Positions 1 to 9,059 of a stretch of 64,000 bases of DNA are shown here, piece by piece. Source of the stretch: Thalassotalea nanhaiensis (GTDB lineage Bacteria; Pseudomonadota; Gammaproteobacteria; Enterobacterales; Alteromonadaceae). The notes under the pieces are model-generated. The model had not been told where the DNA came from. It was given only the letters and a program-made list of their open reading frames with translations, and searched no databases. The translations under genes and the position numbers were made by a program. How positions within the stretch are numbered: position 1 is the stretch's first letter; the number at the start of each line of letters is the position of its first letter. The stretch is taken from assembly GCF_031583575.1 (NCBI RefSeq), contig NZ_CP134146.1:3038001-3102000 (forward strand). Direction: 5' to 3'.

Positions 1-285
1 AGTATCTGGACGATGAGCAACTGCTATTTTCCACAAGGTATCGGTTGTTAGAATAGGTCCATATGAGGCTTTATTATCTTCATCAAAATTTTGACTTGAA
101 GCGCTGGTATTTTCTGAATCCGTAAGCGCTGAGCTGGCAGTTGATGTGTTAACATTTTGACTTGTGTCACTCACCGGTACTAGTTCATCTTGTGCAAAAG
201 CATGCAAAGGTGAAACTAGAATGAAAGCAGCACAAATTGATTGTGTTATCGTTTTAAATAACGACTTATTGTTATTGTCAGCCAT
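1..285 (-). CDS. fimV: FimV-like protein, N-terminal part (runs off left edge)
   Basis: Only the first 95 codons are present, read leftwards from an ATG at 283-285. The protein begins with a short basic stretch and a hydrophobic segment ending in LHAFA, a plausible signal peptide. A Ser/Thr/Asn-rich linker follows, then YGPI-TTDTLWKIA, which matches the start of the FimV/LysM-like region of the Pseudomonas/Shewanella FimV family. FimV is a large inner-membrane, peptidoglycan-binding hub for polar localisation and type IV pili. The position downstream of asd and pdxB matches Shewanella-type gene order, which supports the call. The rest of the gene lies outside the window, so the cytoplasmic TPR part cannot be checked. 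Confidence 0.75.
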   Translation of the reverse strand, partial: MADNNNKSLFKTITQSICAAFILVSPLHAFAQDELVPVSDTSQNVNTSTASSALTDSENTSASSQNFDEDNKASYGPILTTDTLWKIAVAHRPDT

Positions 286-380
286 GAAAAGATCCGTCCT
301 ATTCTGAGGCAATTTTTTTATTTATGTTAGCAAAGAGGGTCTAGAATCTCTTTTGCTTATATTTTTAGCTATTAGATACT

Positions 381-437
381 ATAAACCAGAAATAACGCGG
401 ATCCTATTAATATTTTCCGAGCCAATTTCTGGTTTAT
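381..437. repeat. Inverted repeat between asd and fimV
   Basis: A 13-base arm, ATAAACCAGAAAT at 381-393, has its exact reverse complement at 425-437, with about 31 bases between. It lies between the asd stop and the fimV start and has no U-run after it. It may be an mRNA structure separating the two genes or an operator; nothing in the sequence decides between these. Confidence 0.5.
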
Positions 438-473
438 TTGACGCTGAATTTTACGAGTAAACGTTAAGCGTGT

Positions 474-1490
474 TTATAAATAATCTTTAACTAACAGTTC
501 TGCAATTTGAATACTGTTCGTTGCCGCGCCTTTACGCACGTTATCGGCAACAATCCACATGTTAATACCGTTTGGATGAGAGATATCTTCACGTACACGG
601 CCAATAAACACATCATCTTGACCGCTGGCATCACTCACTTGAGTTGGGAAGTCTTCATCTTTAGCAGCAAGTACAACACCAGGCGCTTGAGCAAGTAACT
701 CTTTTACTTCTTCTGCAGACGTTTGTTGTGTTGTTTCAATGTGCAAGGCTTCACCATGCCCATAAAACGATGGTACTCGAACAGCTGTAGGGTTAACCAG
801 AATACTTTCATCGCCAAGTATTTTCTTTGTTTCCCAAACCATTTTCATTTCTTCTCGGGTGTAACCATTATCTTCAAAAGAATCAATTTGAGGAATAGAG
901 TTAAACGCTATTTGGCGAGAGAAAGCTTCAACTTTCACTGGTTTGCCAGATAATAAATCAGCACATTGCTTTGCTAATTCTTCAATAGCTTCTTTACCTG
1001 CACCTGAAACAGATTGGTAAGTACTTACATTAATACGTTCAATACCAACTGCATCGTAAATAGGTTTAAGAGCGACCATCATTTGAATTGTTGAACAGTT
1101 CGGATTAGCAATAATATTGCGATTACGGTAATCAGCTAACGCTTGTGGATTAACTTCTGGAACCACAAGTGGAATTTCAGGGTCATAACGATATTCAGAC
1201 GTATTATCAATAACAATACAACCAGCATCGGCAGCAATAGGCGCAAATTTTGCTGACGTACTGCCACCGGCAGAGAAAAAGCCAATTTGAGCTTGGCTGA
1301 AATCAAACGTGTCGGCATCAAGAACTTCAACACTTTGGCCATTAAATTCAATAAATTCACCAGCACTACGGCTACTTGCTAATGGATAAAGGGTATTAAC
1401 CGGAAATTTTCGTTCTTCAAGAATTTCCATCATGTGCTTACCCACTAGGCCCGTTGCACCTAATACAACTACATCAAATTTTTGTGCCAT
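474..1490 (-). CDS. asd: Aspartate-semialdehyde dehydrogenase
   Basis: NADP-dependent enzyme converting aspartyl-4-phosphate to aspartate semialdehyde, for lysine, threonine, methionine and diaminopimelate synthesis. The Rossmann loop GATGLVG is at residues 11-17. The catalytic cysteine is C132 in NPNCSTIQ. The SVSGAGKEAIEEL and RVPSFYGHGEALHIE stretches are typical of the Vibrio/Shewanella-type enzyme, and 338 residues is normal length. E. coli has the inactive paralogue usg at this locus beside pdxB, but here the catalytic cysteine is kept, so a working enzyme is expected. It lies 56 bases downstream of pdxB on the same strand and is probably co-transcribed with it. A second asd copy elsewhere cannot be excluded. 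Confidence 0.93.
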   Translation of the reverse strand: MAQKFDVVVLGATGLVGKHMMEILEERKFPVNTLYPLASSRSAGEFIEFNGQSVEVLDADTFDFSQAQIGFFSAGGSTSAKFAPIAADAGCIVIDNTSEYRYDPEIPLVVPEVNPQALADYRNRNIIANPNCSTIQMMVALKPIYDAVGIERINVSTYQSVSGAGKEAIEELAKQCADLLSGKPVKVEAFSRQIAFNSIPQIDSFEDNGYTREEMKMVWETKKILGDESILVNPTAVRVPSFYGHGEALHIETTQQTSAEEVKELLAQAPGVVLAAKDEDFPTQVSDASGQDDVFIGRVREDISHPNGINMWIVADNVRKGAATNSIQIAELLVKDYL

Positions 1491-1546
1491 TTTCTTTCTC
1501 TACTTAATTCACTGGATTAATTTAATTTCTGCTACTACTTAATGCT

Positions 1547-2665
1547 CTAAACTTTAACCTTAAAGCCAAGGTTTTTTAATGTCTGTGGCCAGCTGTGCTG
1601 GGCCGATAATTCTAACGCACTAAACTCTCTTCTAACAGGGTAATTTTTACGTAAATAGTCAAAAGATTTAATATTTAGCTGTTCTCGGAAGATTTTATCA
1701 TCTCGCCTTACATCATAAACATCAAAAACTCTCTGTTTTACTGTAATTAGCTCGTTATTGGGATGCTGCTTTTCATACTCAAATTCGGCTTTAGGTAAAA
1801 ACTGCTCTAACTGTTTTTCAATGGGCTTATTAGCAAGTTTAGATAATGCCTGATAAAGCATCTCGGTGCCACGAGCTTTTCCTTCTAAGCTATAACCAGC
1901 AATGTGTGCCGTGGTTAACTCACAAAAGGCGATCAACTCCGTTAGAATCTTAGGTTCATTTTCCCATACATCCAACACAAGATGTGGTCCTCGATTATTC
2001 TGCTTTAATTGTAATAGTGCTTGATTATCAATGACTTCGCCGCGACACGCATTGATTAATATTTGCTGTGATGAGAGTTCTGTGAGCACAGCTTGATTAA
2101 ACATGTGATAAGTACTGTGTTCACACTCTTTAGTGATCGGTACATGCAATGAAATAATGTCACAGTTAACTATCTCGTTTAATGAACTAAATGTTCGAGC
2201 ATCACCAGACTTTTCTAACAAGGGATCACATAATAAATAGTTAATACCCAACGCATCTAACTTTTCAGATAAACGCGTTCCTGTATTGCCTGCTCCCACA
2301 ATACCTATCGTTTTTGTTTTTAAATCAAATCCTAACCGCTCTACCAACACCATCAGCGCACTTAAAACATATTCTGCTACTGATATGGCATTACAACCAG
2401 GTGCATTGGTAAAAACAACATTTCTTTGCTTTAAATAACTTTGGTCAATATGATCAAAGCCAATTGTCGCTGTGCCAACAAACGTTAACTTGGTATTTAA
2501 ATGCAATAATTGTTCATTGACCTTAGTAATGGAGCGTACTAATAAAACATCTGCATCTTTAACTTGCTCCGCACTTAGCTCTCTACCTGCAAACGGCACA
2601 AGCTCGCCAAAGTCATGGAAGAACTCCTTGGCATAAGGAATGTTTTCATCGTAAAAAATTTTCAA
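1547..2665 (-). CDS. pdxB: Erythronate-4-phosphate dehydrogenase
   Basis: Oxidises 4-phospho-erythronate in the DXP-dependent pyridoxal phosphate pathway. It is a D-2-hydroxyacid dehydrogenase fold of 372 residues. The N-terminus MKIFYDENIPYAKEFF matches the PdxB family. The NAD-binding loop GIVGAGNTGTRL lies near residue 123, and NACRGEVIDNQAL and the late HIAGYSLEGKARG contain family catalytic residues. The C-terminal dimerisation domain specific to PdxB is present (residues about 285-372). The start is a TTG at 2663-2665; it is chosen because the first coded residues align with the PdxB N-terminus and no ATG fits nearby. Upstream lies a 30-bp tandem repeat. Confidence 0.94.
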   Translation of the reverse strand: MKIFYDENIPYAKEFFHDFGELVPFAGRELSAEQVKDADVLLVRSITKVNEQLLHLNTKLTFVGTATIGFDHIDQSYLKQRNVVFTNAPGCNAISVAEYVLSALMVLVERLGFDLKTKTIGIVGAGNTGTRLSEKLDALGINYLLCDPLLEKSGDARTFSSLNEIVNCDIISLHVPITKECEHSTYHMFNQAVLTELSSQQILINACRGEVIDNQALLQLKQNNRGPHLVLDVWENEPKILTELIAFCELTTAHIAGYSLEGKARGTEMLYQALSKLANKPIEKQLEQFLPKAEFEYEKQHPNNELITVKQRVFDVYDVRRDDKIFREQLNIKSFDYLRKNYPVRREFSALELSAQHSWPQTLKNLGFKVKV

Positions 2666-2693
2666 TTTTATTTACTCAATACTAGTCATAGCA

Positions 2694-2776
2694 ATTAGGT
2701 CCGAATGAATTAGCCCTTCGGAGATTACGTCCGAATAAATTAGCCCTTCGGGGATTACGTCCGAATAAATTCGGAC
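2694..2776. repeat. Tandem 30-bp repeat ending in a palindrome
   Basis: Units start at about 2694 and 2724 and are nearly identical, with a third partial unit from 2754; the period is exactly 30. Each contains GTCCGAATRAATTAGCCC followed by TTCGG. The last unit ends in the palindrome GTCCGAATAAATTCGGAC (2759-2776). A diverged copy of that palindrome occurs at 28928-28948, also next to a terminator, so this is a dispersed family. Confidence 0.8.
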
Positions 2777-2784
2777 CAACAACC

Positions 2785-2816
2785 AAAAAGGGCCGGGATA
2801 TACCCAGCCCTTTAAA
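2785..2816 (-). terminator. Rho-independent terminator of fabB
   Basis: On the minus strand the sequence downstream of fabB forms AAAGGGCTGGG / CCCGGCCCTTT with a short ATAT loop, ending in a run of five T. It is placed 16 bases after the fabB stop. Confidence 0.85.
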
Positions 2817-2831
2817 ATAAACAATTAGTGT

Positions 2832-4043
2832 TTATTTATATTTCTTCATTACTAGTGTCGCGTTAGTACCACCAAAACCGAAGCTGTTTGACATAGCCAG
2901 GTTAATTTCAGTATCAAGCTTTTCAGTAATAATGTTTAAGCCTTCAGCTTTTTCATCTAACTCATCAACGTTAATTGAAGGAGCAACAAAGTTGTTTTCC
3001 ATCATTAGCATTGTATAGATAGCTTCATGAACACCTGCAGCACCTAATGCGTGACCAGTCATCGCTTTAGTTGCAGAGATCATTGGAGAGTCATGACCAA
3101 ACACTTCTTGGATTGCGCCAAGCTCTTTAACATCACCCACAGGAGTCGATGTACCGTGCGTGTTTAAGTAATCAACTTTGTCTTCAACACCGTGCATAGC
3201 TTGTTGCATACAACGTACTGCACCTTCACCACTTGGAGCTACCATATCGTAACCGTCAGATGTTGCACCGTAACCTACGATTTCTGCATAAATGTGTGCA
3301 CCGCGAGCAAGAGCATGTTCTAACTCTTCAACAACAACCATTCCGCCGCCACCAGAGATAACAAAACCATCGCGGTTTGCATCATAGGTACGAGAAGCTA
3401 GTTCTGGCGTATCATTATATTTAGTAGATAACGCGCCCATACCATCAAACATCATAGCTAATGAGTAATCAACTTCTTCACCACCACCAGCAAATACAAC
3501 ATCTTGCTTGCCTAGTTGGATTAACTCTGCAGCATGACCAATACAATGAGCTGATGTAGCACAAGCAGAACTAATAGAATAGTTAACACCTAAAATTTTA
3601 TATGGTGTTGCTAAACAGGCTGAACATGTACTCGACATTGTTTTAGGTACCGCATATGGGCCTACACGACGAATGCCTTTTGCGCGAAGCGTATCTGATG
3701 AATTAATTACGTTCATTGAAGAAGCGCCACCTGAACCGGCAACTAAACCAGTGCGAACATTTGATACTTGCTCATCAGTTAGTTTTGCATCATCAATTGC
3801 TTCTTGCATAGCAATATAAGCATAACCTGCAGCATCACCCATAAAGCGCATAACTTTACGATCTATATGCTCACTAGGAATAATGTTAGGTTGTCCCCAA
3901 ACTTGGCTTTTTAAGCCATTTTCATCAAAACTTTCTGCACGGCTGATGCCTGAGCGGCCATTTTGTAAAGATTCTAGTACTTCGTTTGCATTGTTACCTA
4001 TACTAGACACAATACCAAGACCTGTAATAACTACACGTTTCAT
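2832..4043 (-). CDS. fabB: Beta-ketoacyl-ACP synthase I
   Basis: Condensing enzyme of type II fatty acid synthesis, needed in gammaproteobacteria for unsaturated fatty acids. The protein starts [14 protein letters not shown]. The nucleophile is C161 in SSACATS, with [11 protein letters not shown] (about residue 295) and [10 protein letters not shown] (about 330) supplying the two active-site histidines. [10 protein letters not shown] closes the fold. Length is 403 residues from the ATG at 4041-4043; an in-frame ATG four codons earlier is possible but adds residues the family lacks. It is divergent from mnmC. The promoter region carries FadR-like and FabR-like operators, which fits FabB rather than FabF. 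Confidence 0.95.
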   Translation of the reverse strand: MKRVVITGLGIVSSIGNNANEVLESLQNGRSGISRAESFDENGLKSQVWGQPNIIPSEHIDRKVMRFMGDAAGYAYIAMQEAIDDAKLTDEQVSNVRTGLVAGSGGASSMNVINSSDTLRAKGIRRVGPYAVPKTMSSTCSACLATPYKILGVNYSISSACATSAHCIGHAAELIQLGKQDVVFAGGGEEVDYSLAMMFDGMGALSTKYNDTPELASRTYDANRDGFVISGGGGMVVVEELEHALARGAHIYAEIVGYGATSDGYDMVAPSGEGAVRCMQQAMHGVEDKVDYLNTHGTSTPVGDVKELGAIQEVFGHDSPMISATKAMTGHALGAAGVHEAIYTMLMMENNFVAPSINVDELDEKAEGLNIITEKLDTEINLAMSNSFGFGGTNATLVMKKYK

Positions 4044-4100
4044 ATATTTAACCATCGTTAATTGATTTAATTGTGCGTATCATACTACGAAAAATTGTCG

Positions 4101-4117
4101 ATCTGGTCTGTCCAGTG
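4101..4117. promoter_or_regulatory. FadR-type operator upstream of fabB
   Basis: ATCTGGTCTGTCCAGTG contains the TGG-N5-CCA core of the FadR site (family consensus around AACTGGTCNGACCAGTT). FadR activates fabA and fabB in enterobacteria and vibrios. The site overlaps a FabR-like palindrome by four bases, the same arrangement of two regulators known at E. coli fabB. Confidence 0.65.
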
Positions 4118-4131
4118 TACAGTTGTACGCT
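4114..4131. promoter_or_regulatory. FabR-type operator upstream of fabB
   Basis: AGTGTACAGTTGTACGCT is an 18-bp near-perfect palindrome, very close to the FabR site AGCGTACA-NN-TGTWCGCT. FabR represses unsaturated fatty acid genes. The match is in the fabB upstream region, 71-88 bases from the fabB start codon. Confidence 0.65.
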
Positions 4132-4243
4132 GATTTACCTTAGACTTTAGTAGATAATCGCTCGACTAAGGGTTAAAATTTAACAAAATTAACAGTTTAA
4201 TGCACTATTTTTTGTTCATATTTAATAACAAGGTTTCTGCTTC

Positions 4244-6277
4244 GTGGTACAAATAAAAACGGCAAAAGTGAGTTTTAATGATGATGGAACCCCATTTTCT
4301 GCAGAGTTTGACGATATTTACTTTGATAGCAACCAGGGTTGTTCACAAAGTGTACAAGTGTTCGTTGAAGCAAATAATATCCCACATGTTTGGCAAGATC
4401 ACAGTGAAGATTCATTCGTTATTGTTGAGACCGGCTTTGGTACTGGCCTAAACTTTTTACTTACGTTAGATCGCTTCGTTAAATTTAAACAACAAAGCAA
4501 CTCTGCTTTGACCCTGCACTTTATCAGTACAGAGAAATTTCCATTAACTAAAAATGACCTCGCAACTGCCTTAGCTTTATGGCCAGAGTATGCAAAATAC
4601 AGCAGTGAATTACTCAGTCACTACGATTTGCAAGAGGAGCAACTAACCGTATCATTTGCAGATATTGATGTTAGCTTAACTATTTTGTTTTCTGATTCAA
4701 CCAAAGCATTAGCCAGTTTAAACATACCAGGCCAAGGGTTAGTCGACTGTTTCTATCTTGATGGTTTTTCACCTGTTAAAAATCCTGAAATGTGGAACAA
4801 GGGGCTATTTTTACAACTCGCCAGGATCGCCAAAAAAAATGCGACTCTAGCAACGTTCACCGTTGCCGGAATTGTCAGGCGCGGCTTGGAAGAAGTGGGA
4901 TTTAAAGTGAGTAAGCTCGCCCATGATAAAGCTGACATTCAAAACAATGAACGCCTAGCTGAAAAGTCGCAATCTTTAACTGCAACATTTAAAGGCTTGA
5001 GAAAAGGCAAACCATTAACCGGCTTTAAAGTACGTGAAAAAGTTGAAAGTTCAAAACATGCCACAATTATTGGTGGAGGCTTAGCCAGTGCTTGCGTTGC
5101 ACTAGCCTTGGCAAAAAAAGGCATTCAAGTAACCTTGCTATGCAAGGACGAAAACCTTGCTCAAGGTGCCTCAAGCAATGCTATTGGCGCTATTTATCCA
5201 TTGCTACATCAAAATAAAGATACGATAAGCAATTTTTATCAGCTCGGATTCGAGCGCTCATTAACGCTTTATCAAGACTTATTAGCGCAAGGCTACAAAT
5301 TCAGCCACGGCTTTAATGGTCTTATAGAAGTGTCATATAAAGAGGCACTGGTAAAAAGACAGGCTGTATTTGCTAAAAACCAGGTGTGGCCAGAAAACTT
5401 AATCCAAGCGATAACTGCACAGCAAGTAAATGATATAAGTGGTGTTGGGGTAAATCATCCAGGGCTATATATGCCAAGAGCCGGTTGGGTTTGCCCGCCT
5501 GAGGTTGTTAATGCGATAACCCAAGCAGCAATAGATACTGGTAAAGTAAAAGTGAAAACCAAGCGGACACTTGTTGCAATTAAAGCGTTAGAAAATGATC
5601 GTTGGCTTATTACAACTCAAAAAGGGCAAAAGCAAGAGCAAAAACAAGTGCAAAATCTGATCTTATGTACCGGAGCAGACAGTTTGCAAATTGATGCCTT
5701 AAACGACCTACCGTTATCGATAGTACGCGGTCAGGTTAGCCAAATGAAAACCAACGAAAAAATCAATAATTTAAAAACCGTGCTGTGCCACAAAGGCTAC
5801 CTTACGCCGGTAAATAACAGCGTGCATTGTATTGGCGCAACATTTGATAAAGATGATGCTGATTTATCATCTCGTTCAATCGATGATACGTATAATATTG
5901 AGATGTTAGAGCGCTGCTTGGGCGACATAGGCCACTGGACTGATGAAGATGTAATTACAAGTAAAGCTAGATTACGCTGCTGTACCCCTGATCATTTGCC
6001 TGTTGTAGGTCGTTTGCCTGAAATTGATTTACACAAACAATACTATGCACATTTAAGTAAAGACAAAAACTGGCATTACCAACAAGTTGCCCCATTAAAA
6101 AATGGCCTTTATGTTTTAACTGGTTTGGGCGCTAGAGGTTTATGCTCAGCCCCCCTACTTGCTGATATTCTTGCCGCCGAAATTTGCAACGAAGACTATC
6201 CTGTCGATGAAGAAATGCTCTTTAACTTATCACCAAACCGATTTGTGATCCGTGATCTGATAAAATCAAAGAGCTAA
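4244..6277 (+). CDS. mnmC: Bifunctional tRNA mnm5s2U34 synthesis protein MnmC
   Basis: Finishes the mnm5s2U modification at tRNA wobble uridine 34. The C-terminal FAD domain removes the carboxymethyl group and the N-terminal domain methylates the amine with SAM. Residues 1-245 hold the methyltransferase, with ETGFGTGLNFLL as the SAM loop and YLDGFSPVKNPEMW as the family signature. The oxidase starts near residue 270 with the dinucleotide-binding motif IIGGGLASACVALAL. At 677 residues it is full length, with both halves fused as in E. coli. The start is GTG at 4244. It is divergent from fabB, and yfcL follows on the opposite strand, as in the enteric mnmC-yfcL neighbourhood. Confidence 0.95.
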   Translation: MVQIKTAKVSFNDDGTPFSAEFDDIYFDSNQGCSQSVQVFVEANNIPHVWQDHSEDSFVIVETGFGTGLNFLLTLDRFVKFKQQSNSALTLHFISTEKFPLTKNDLATALALWPEYAKYSSELLSHYDLQEEQLTVSFADIDVSLTILFSDSTKALASLNIPGQGLVDCFYLDGFSPVKNPEMWNKGLFLQLARIAKKNATLATFTVAGIVRRGLEEVGFKVSKLAHDKADIQNNERLAEKSQSLTATFKGLRKGKPLTGFKVREKVESSKHATIIGGGLASACVALALAKKGIQVTLLCKDENLAQGASSNAIGAIYPLLHQNKDTISNFYQLGFERSLTLYQDLLAQGYKFSHGFNGLIEVSYKEALVKRQAVFAKNQVWPENLIQAITAQQVNDISGVGVNHPGLYMPRAGWVCPPEVVNAITQAAIDTGKVKVKTKRTLVAIKALENDRWLITTQKGQKQEQKQVQNLILCTGADSLQIDALNDLPLSIVRGQVSQMKTNEKINNLKTVLCHKGYLTPVNNSVHCIGATFDKDDADLSSRSIDDTYNIEMLERCLGDIGHWTDEDVITSKARLRCCTPDHLPVVGRLPEIDLHKQYYAHLSKDKNWHYQQVAPLKNGLYVLTGLGARGLCSAPLLADILAAEICNEDYPVDEEMLFNLSPNRFVIRDLIKSKS

Positions 6278-6301
6278 CTTTACGCTCTAATGTTATCAAG
6301 T

Positions 6302-6589
6302 TTATTGAGCACGACTGAACATAGGTTTAATTGCGCGCCAGAACTCAACAACAATGGCCTGATCAGGAGCAGATAACTCATCTTGAGCAGCAAGTATTTG
6401 CTTATCAACGTATGAGTAAAGGTTTGTTGATAATGGTTGTTGTTGGTGACCAAATTCAACGGCTGCCACTTCTAAGAAACCCCGCAGGTAACTACTAGCA
6501 AACAATTGATCATCACAATCTAATTCAATTAAGCCATCGAAATAACAGAATAATTGTTCAAGGTTTTCTACGTTTTCAGTGTTTATCAT
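6302..6589 (-). CDS. yfcL: YfcL family protein
   Basis: A 95-residue soluble acidic protein of unknown function. It matches the YfcL family in length and in the SSYLRGFLEVAAVEFG and PDQAIVVEFWRAIK stretches, and sits next to mnmC and epmC just as yfcL does in E. coli. The ATG is at 6587-6589. It ends 24 bases from the convergent mnmC stop, and the next gene upstream on its strand is the NAD-kinase-like gene 47 bases away, so one transcript is likely. No catalytic motif is visible. Confidence 0.8.
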   Translation of the reverse strand: MINTENVENLEQLFCYFDGLIELDCDDQLFASSYLRGFLEVAAVEFGHQQQPLSTNLYSYVDKQILAAQDELSAPDQAIVVEFWRAIKPMFSRAQ

Positions 6590-6636
6590 TTTCTACTTTT
6601 AATTTAAATCGTGAATGTGTTTGTGTGTTATTGCGT

Positions 6637-7773
6637 TTACTCTAAACCTGGGCTCGCAACGGGGTATAATACTTGGTCATGAAAACCGGTAACTACCGGT
6701 ATAAAACCAGATAATTCTTTATCTAATTGTTGGCAACCTGTATCAACAATAAGTGGGCGATTATTAAGTGCTTGTAGTTTACTTTTGGTGGCAACGACTA
6801 TAATATTATCCTTTCCAATAGCGCGGATCACTCGCGGACTTAATTGTTGATTGCCTCGACCAAAAATATGGCCCTGACCACCAATCACCGTAATAACCAA
6901 TTTAACCACAGATTCTGAATTCACTACATACTGATATAGCTCACTTTCAATCACGTCGCTGTGCAATAGCTCTTGCTCTTGCAACACATCAACACCCAAT
7001 AGAGTATTAGCGATAGCAAGTTCATCCATAATAGCTGCAACCGTTGAACCTGAGCCGATCACAAATAATTCGTCATCCATAAGCTCAATGACATGAGCCG
7101 CAATGTCCATCAGCACCATTTCATCCGTTTCTTTACCGCCCGACTTTACTGCTTGTATATATTGCAACTCGCTTGGAATTTGCATTTCACCATAGCGACG
7201 AGCTTTTACAACACCAGTTCGAAACGCTGCTTCATCAATATCCATAACATCAGCATCAAAAAATGACACCAATTCATTATTTATCATTTGCTCAACAACC
7301 CGACCGGCTGCTGTTGGTGTTAGTGCGTATACGCCCGAGTGAATTTTACAACCAGCAGGAATTCCTAACACAGGAAAATAACCATCAACTTGATGGCACA
7401 CATTACGGGCGGTGCCGTCACCACCAGCAAATAACAGCAAGTCTACGCCTTTATGCTGTAATGCTTTAACTAACTGCTCAGTATCTTCAGGCACAGATTG
7501 AGTGCCCGAGTATTGATATACTCGTTCAACATTAAAGCCCAACTCTGTTGCTATATCTTCGCCCATATCGTCATTGGCGGTAAAAATGGTAATTTTATCT
7601 TTATATGGAAGCAGCACTTCCAGTGCCAATTTAGCTCGTAAATTAGCCTTTGGTGTTGCCCCTAAGCCAAGAGCAATTTGAGCTGTATCTTCACCGTCAC
7701 TGCCCTTGAGCGCAACACTGCCGCCAATACCGGCAATAGGATTTACTAAAAATCCCAATTTAAATTGTGTCAT
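6637..7773 (-). CDS. ATP-NAD kinase-like protein (COG3199 type)
   Basis: A 378-residue member of the diacylglycerol/NAD kinase fold. The nucleotide loop LFAGGDGTARN (about residues 114-124) carries the GGDGT motif of that superfamily, and the N-terminus MTQFKLGFLVNPIAGIGGSV is characteristic of the COG3199 group. A true nadK is also present at 21487, so this is a distinct paralogue with an uncertain substrate; NAD or another phosphoacceptor is possible. The coding region starts one base after the epmC stop, which implies translational coupling with epmC. Confidence 0.78.
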   Translation of the reverse strand: MTQFKLGFLVNPIAGIGGSVALKGSDGEDTAQIALGLGATPKANLRAKLALEVLLPYKDKITIFTANDDMGEDIATELGFNVERVYQYSGTQSVPEDTEQLVKALQHKGVDLLLFAGGDGTARNVCHQVDGYFPVLGIPAGCKIHSGVYALTPTAAGRVVEQMINNELVSFFDADVMDIDEAAFRTGVVKARRYGEMQIPSELQYIQAVKSGGKETDEMVLMDIAAHVIELMDDELFVIGSGSTVAAIMDELAIANTLLGVDVLQEQELLHSDVIESELYQYVVNSESVVKLVITVIGGQGHIFGRGNQQLSPRVIRAIGKDNIIVVATKSKLQALNNRPLIVDTGCQQLDKELSGFIPVVTGFHDQVLYPVASPGLE

Positions 7774-7774
7774 A

Positions 7775-8359
7775 TTAAATTATGCTTTCCATTGCGACGG
7801 TTGTGTTTGTATTTGTTTGATATAGAGGATGACTAAATTCGAACATCTCTGCTGTTAATATCAAACCTGGTTGGTAAAAATCGATAAGTGCGTTAATAAA
7901 TAAACCGGCTCTGTTGGGAAAACCATGTTCTAAATAATTTAGAACTTGCTCAAAGACTTTAGTTTGAAAACCATACCTGTCGACTTCGATACCAGATAAG
8001 TTGTCGGCAGAAACATTAAACTTGAAGCCACTGGCAATACAAAATGCCCATTCAATTGCTTGTGGTTTAATTTCTACCTGTTCAAATTCTTTTTGCTGTA
8101 TTGCATCGCGCCCATCAGGAGCATACCAATAACCAAAATCTTCTAATAAACGTCGCTCTTTACCCGCGATACACCAATGTGATATTTCATGAAATGCACT
8201 GGCATAAAATCCATGGGCAAAAATAACCCTATGATAACTACAGCTTTTATCTGCTGGTAGGTATATAGGCTCATCATCACCTTTCACCAAGCGAGTATTT
8301 TCAGACAGTGAAAATTGTTCAGAGAATATATGAATTAAATCTTGATAGTTGTGCGTCAT
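7775..8359 (-). CDS. epmC: Elongation factor P hydroxylase
   Basis: EpmC (YfcM) hydroxylates the beta-lysylated lysine of EF-P. The metal-binding motif is visible as FHEISHWCIAG, an HExxH-type cluster; FGYWYAPDGRD and EWAFCIASGFKFNVS are conserved family stretches. The start is placed at the ATG 8357-8359, giving MTHNYQDLIH as in relatives. A TTG six codons upstream also stays open but adds residues without family support. It is the first gene of the epmC - NAD-kinase-like - yfcL run. Confidence 0.88.
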   Translation of the reverse strand: MTHNYQDLIHIFSEQFSLSENTRLVKGDDEPIYLPADKSCSYHRVIFAHGFYASAFHEISHWCIAGKERRLLEDFGYWYAPDGRDAIQQKEFEQVEIKPQAIEWAFCIASGFKFNVSADNLSGIEVDRYGFQTKVFEQVLNYLEHGFPNRAGLFINALIDFYQPGLILTAEMFEFSHPLYQTNTNTTVAMESII

Positions 8360-8519
8360 GGAAATAGGCAGTAACAAATAATTGCCGATATTTTAGCAAT
8401 AAAAACTGACAGCGTAAATCTGCGTGATTTTAAAATTATTAACCTGATCTAATATTCACTTTACGATATAGTGAGTGCTACTACCAACTTCACTAACAAT
8501 AATTTACAGAGAACCAACG

Positions 8520-8984
8520 ATGAAGAAGCTTGATGATGTCGACTTGCAAATATTAACCTTGTTATTCAAAGATGCGGACACCACCAACAAAGATCTTGCC
8601 GCATCTATTGGTATCGCCCCTTCTACCTGCTTGGAGCGAGTTAAACGGTTAAAATCTTCAGGGGTGATCAAAGGGTCTTTTATTGACGTAAATTACAACA
8701 CCATAGGCGGTAATATTCAGGCCATGGCAGCGATTCAATTACAGCCTTACTCTGAACAGATTGTAAATTTATTACGCGATGAGCTTCTACCCTTACCTGA
8801 AATTGTCAGTATGTTTCATATGGGCGGTGCATTTGATTTTTATATTCATATGTCAGTTAAAGACACTGAGCATTTACGACGATTTGTCTTTGAAGCAATT
8901 ACATCTCGGGATGAAGTAACAAATGTGGAAACTGCATTAGTTTTTGAACACAGTAGAAGCCCAGAAATACCTAATTTCAGTTAA
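8520..8984 (+). CDS. Lrp/AsnC family transcriptional regulator
   Basis: A 154-residue regulator. An N-terminal winged helix-turn-helix (residues 4-62; LDDVDLQILTLLFKDADTT, then AASIGIAPSTCLERVKRLK) is followed by a RAM/ACT-type ligand domain (about 70-145). The ATG at 8520 gives the usual MKKLDDVDLQ start; the open frame extends 15 codons further up but without family likeness. It is divergent from epmC and stands alone. The effector and targets cannot be inferred; it is not the canonical Lrp by sequence memory. Confidence 0.88.
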   Translation: MKKLDDVDLQILTLLFKDADTTNKDLAASIGIAPSTCLERVKRLKSSGVIKGSFIDVNYNTIGGNIQAMAAIQLQPYSEQIVNLLRDELLPLPEIVSMFHMGGAFDFYIHMSVKDTEHLRRFVFEAITSRDEVTNVETALVFEHSRSPEIPNFS

Positions 8985-9059
8985 TAAAGCCAAAGGGGAA
9001 TAGTAGCTTAATAAATAATATCAGCTACTCTCTCCTTTGAAGATTAATAGCCGTACGAT

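Noticed and set aside
507-953. Open frames of 60-80 codons opposite asd, and many similar ones opposite dnaK, recN, pst and exporter genes
   Set aside because: They are mirror frames of strongly supported genes without motifs or ribosome sites.
474-1490. Inactive Usg-type paralogue instead of Asd
   Set aside because: The catalytic cysteine (NPNCSTIQ) and the SGAGKEA and PSFYGHGEA segments are intact, so an active dehydrogenase is preferred.
8475-8519. Longer N-terminus for the Lrp-type regulator
   Set aside because: The extra 15 residues have no likeness to the family, whose proteins begin a few residues before the helix-turn-helix; the ATG at 8520 gives the standard start.
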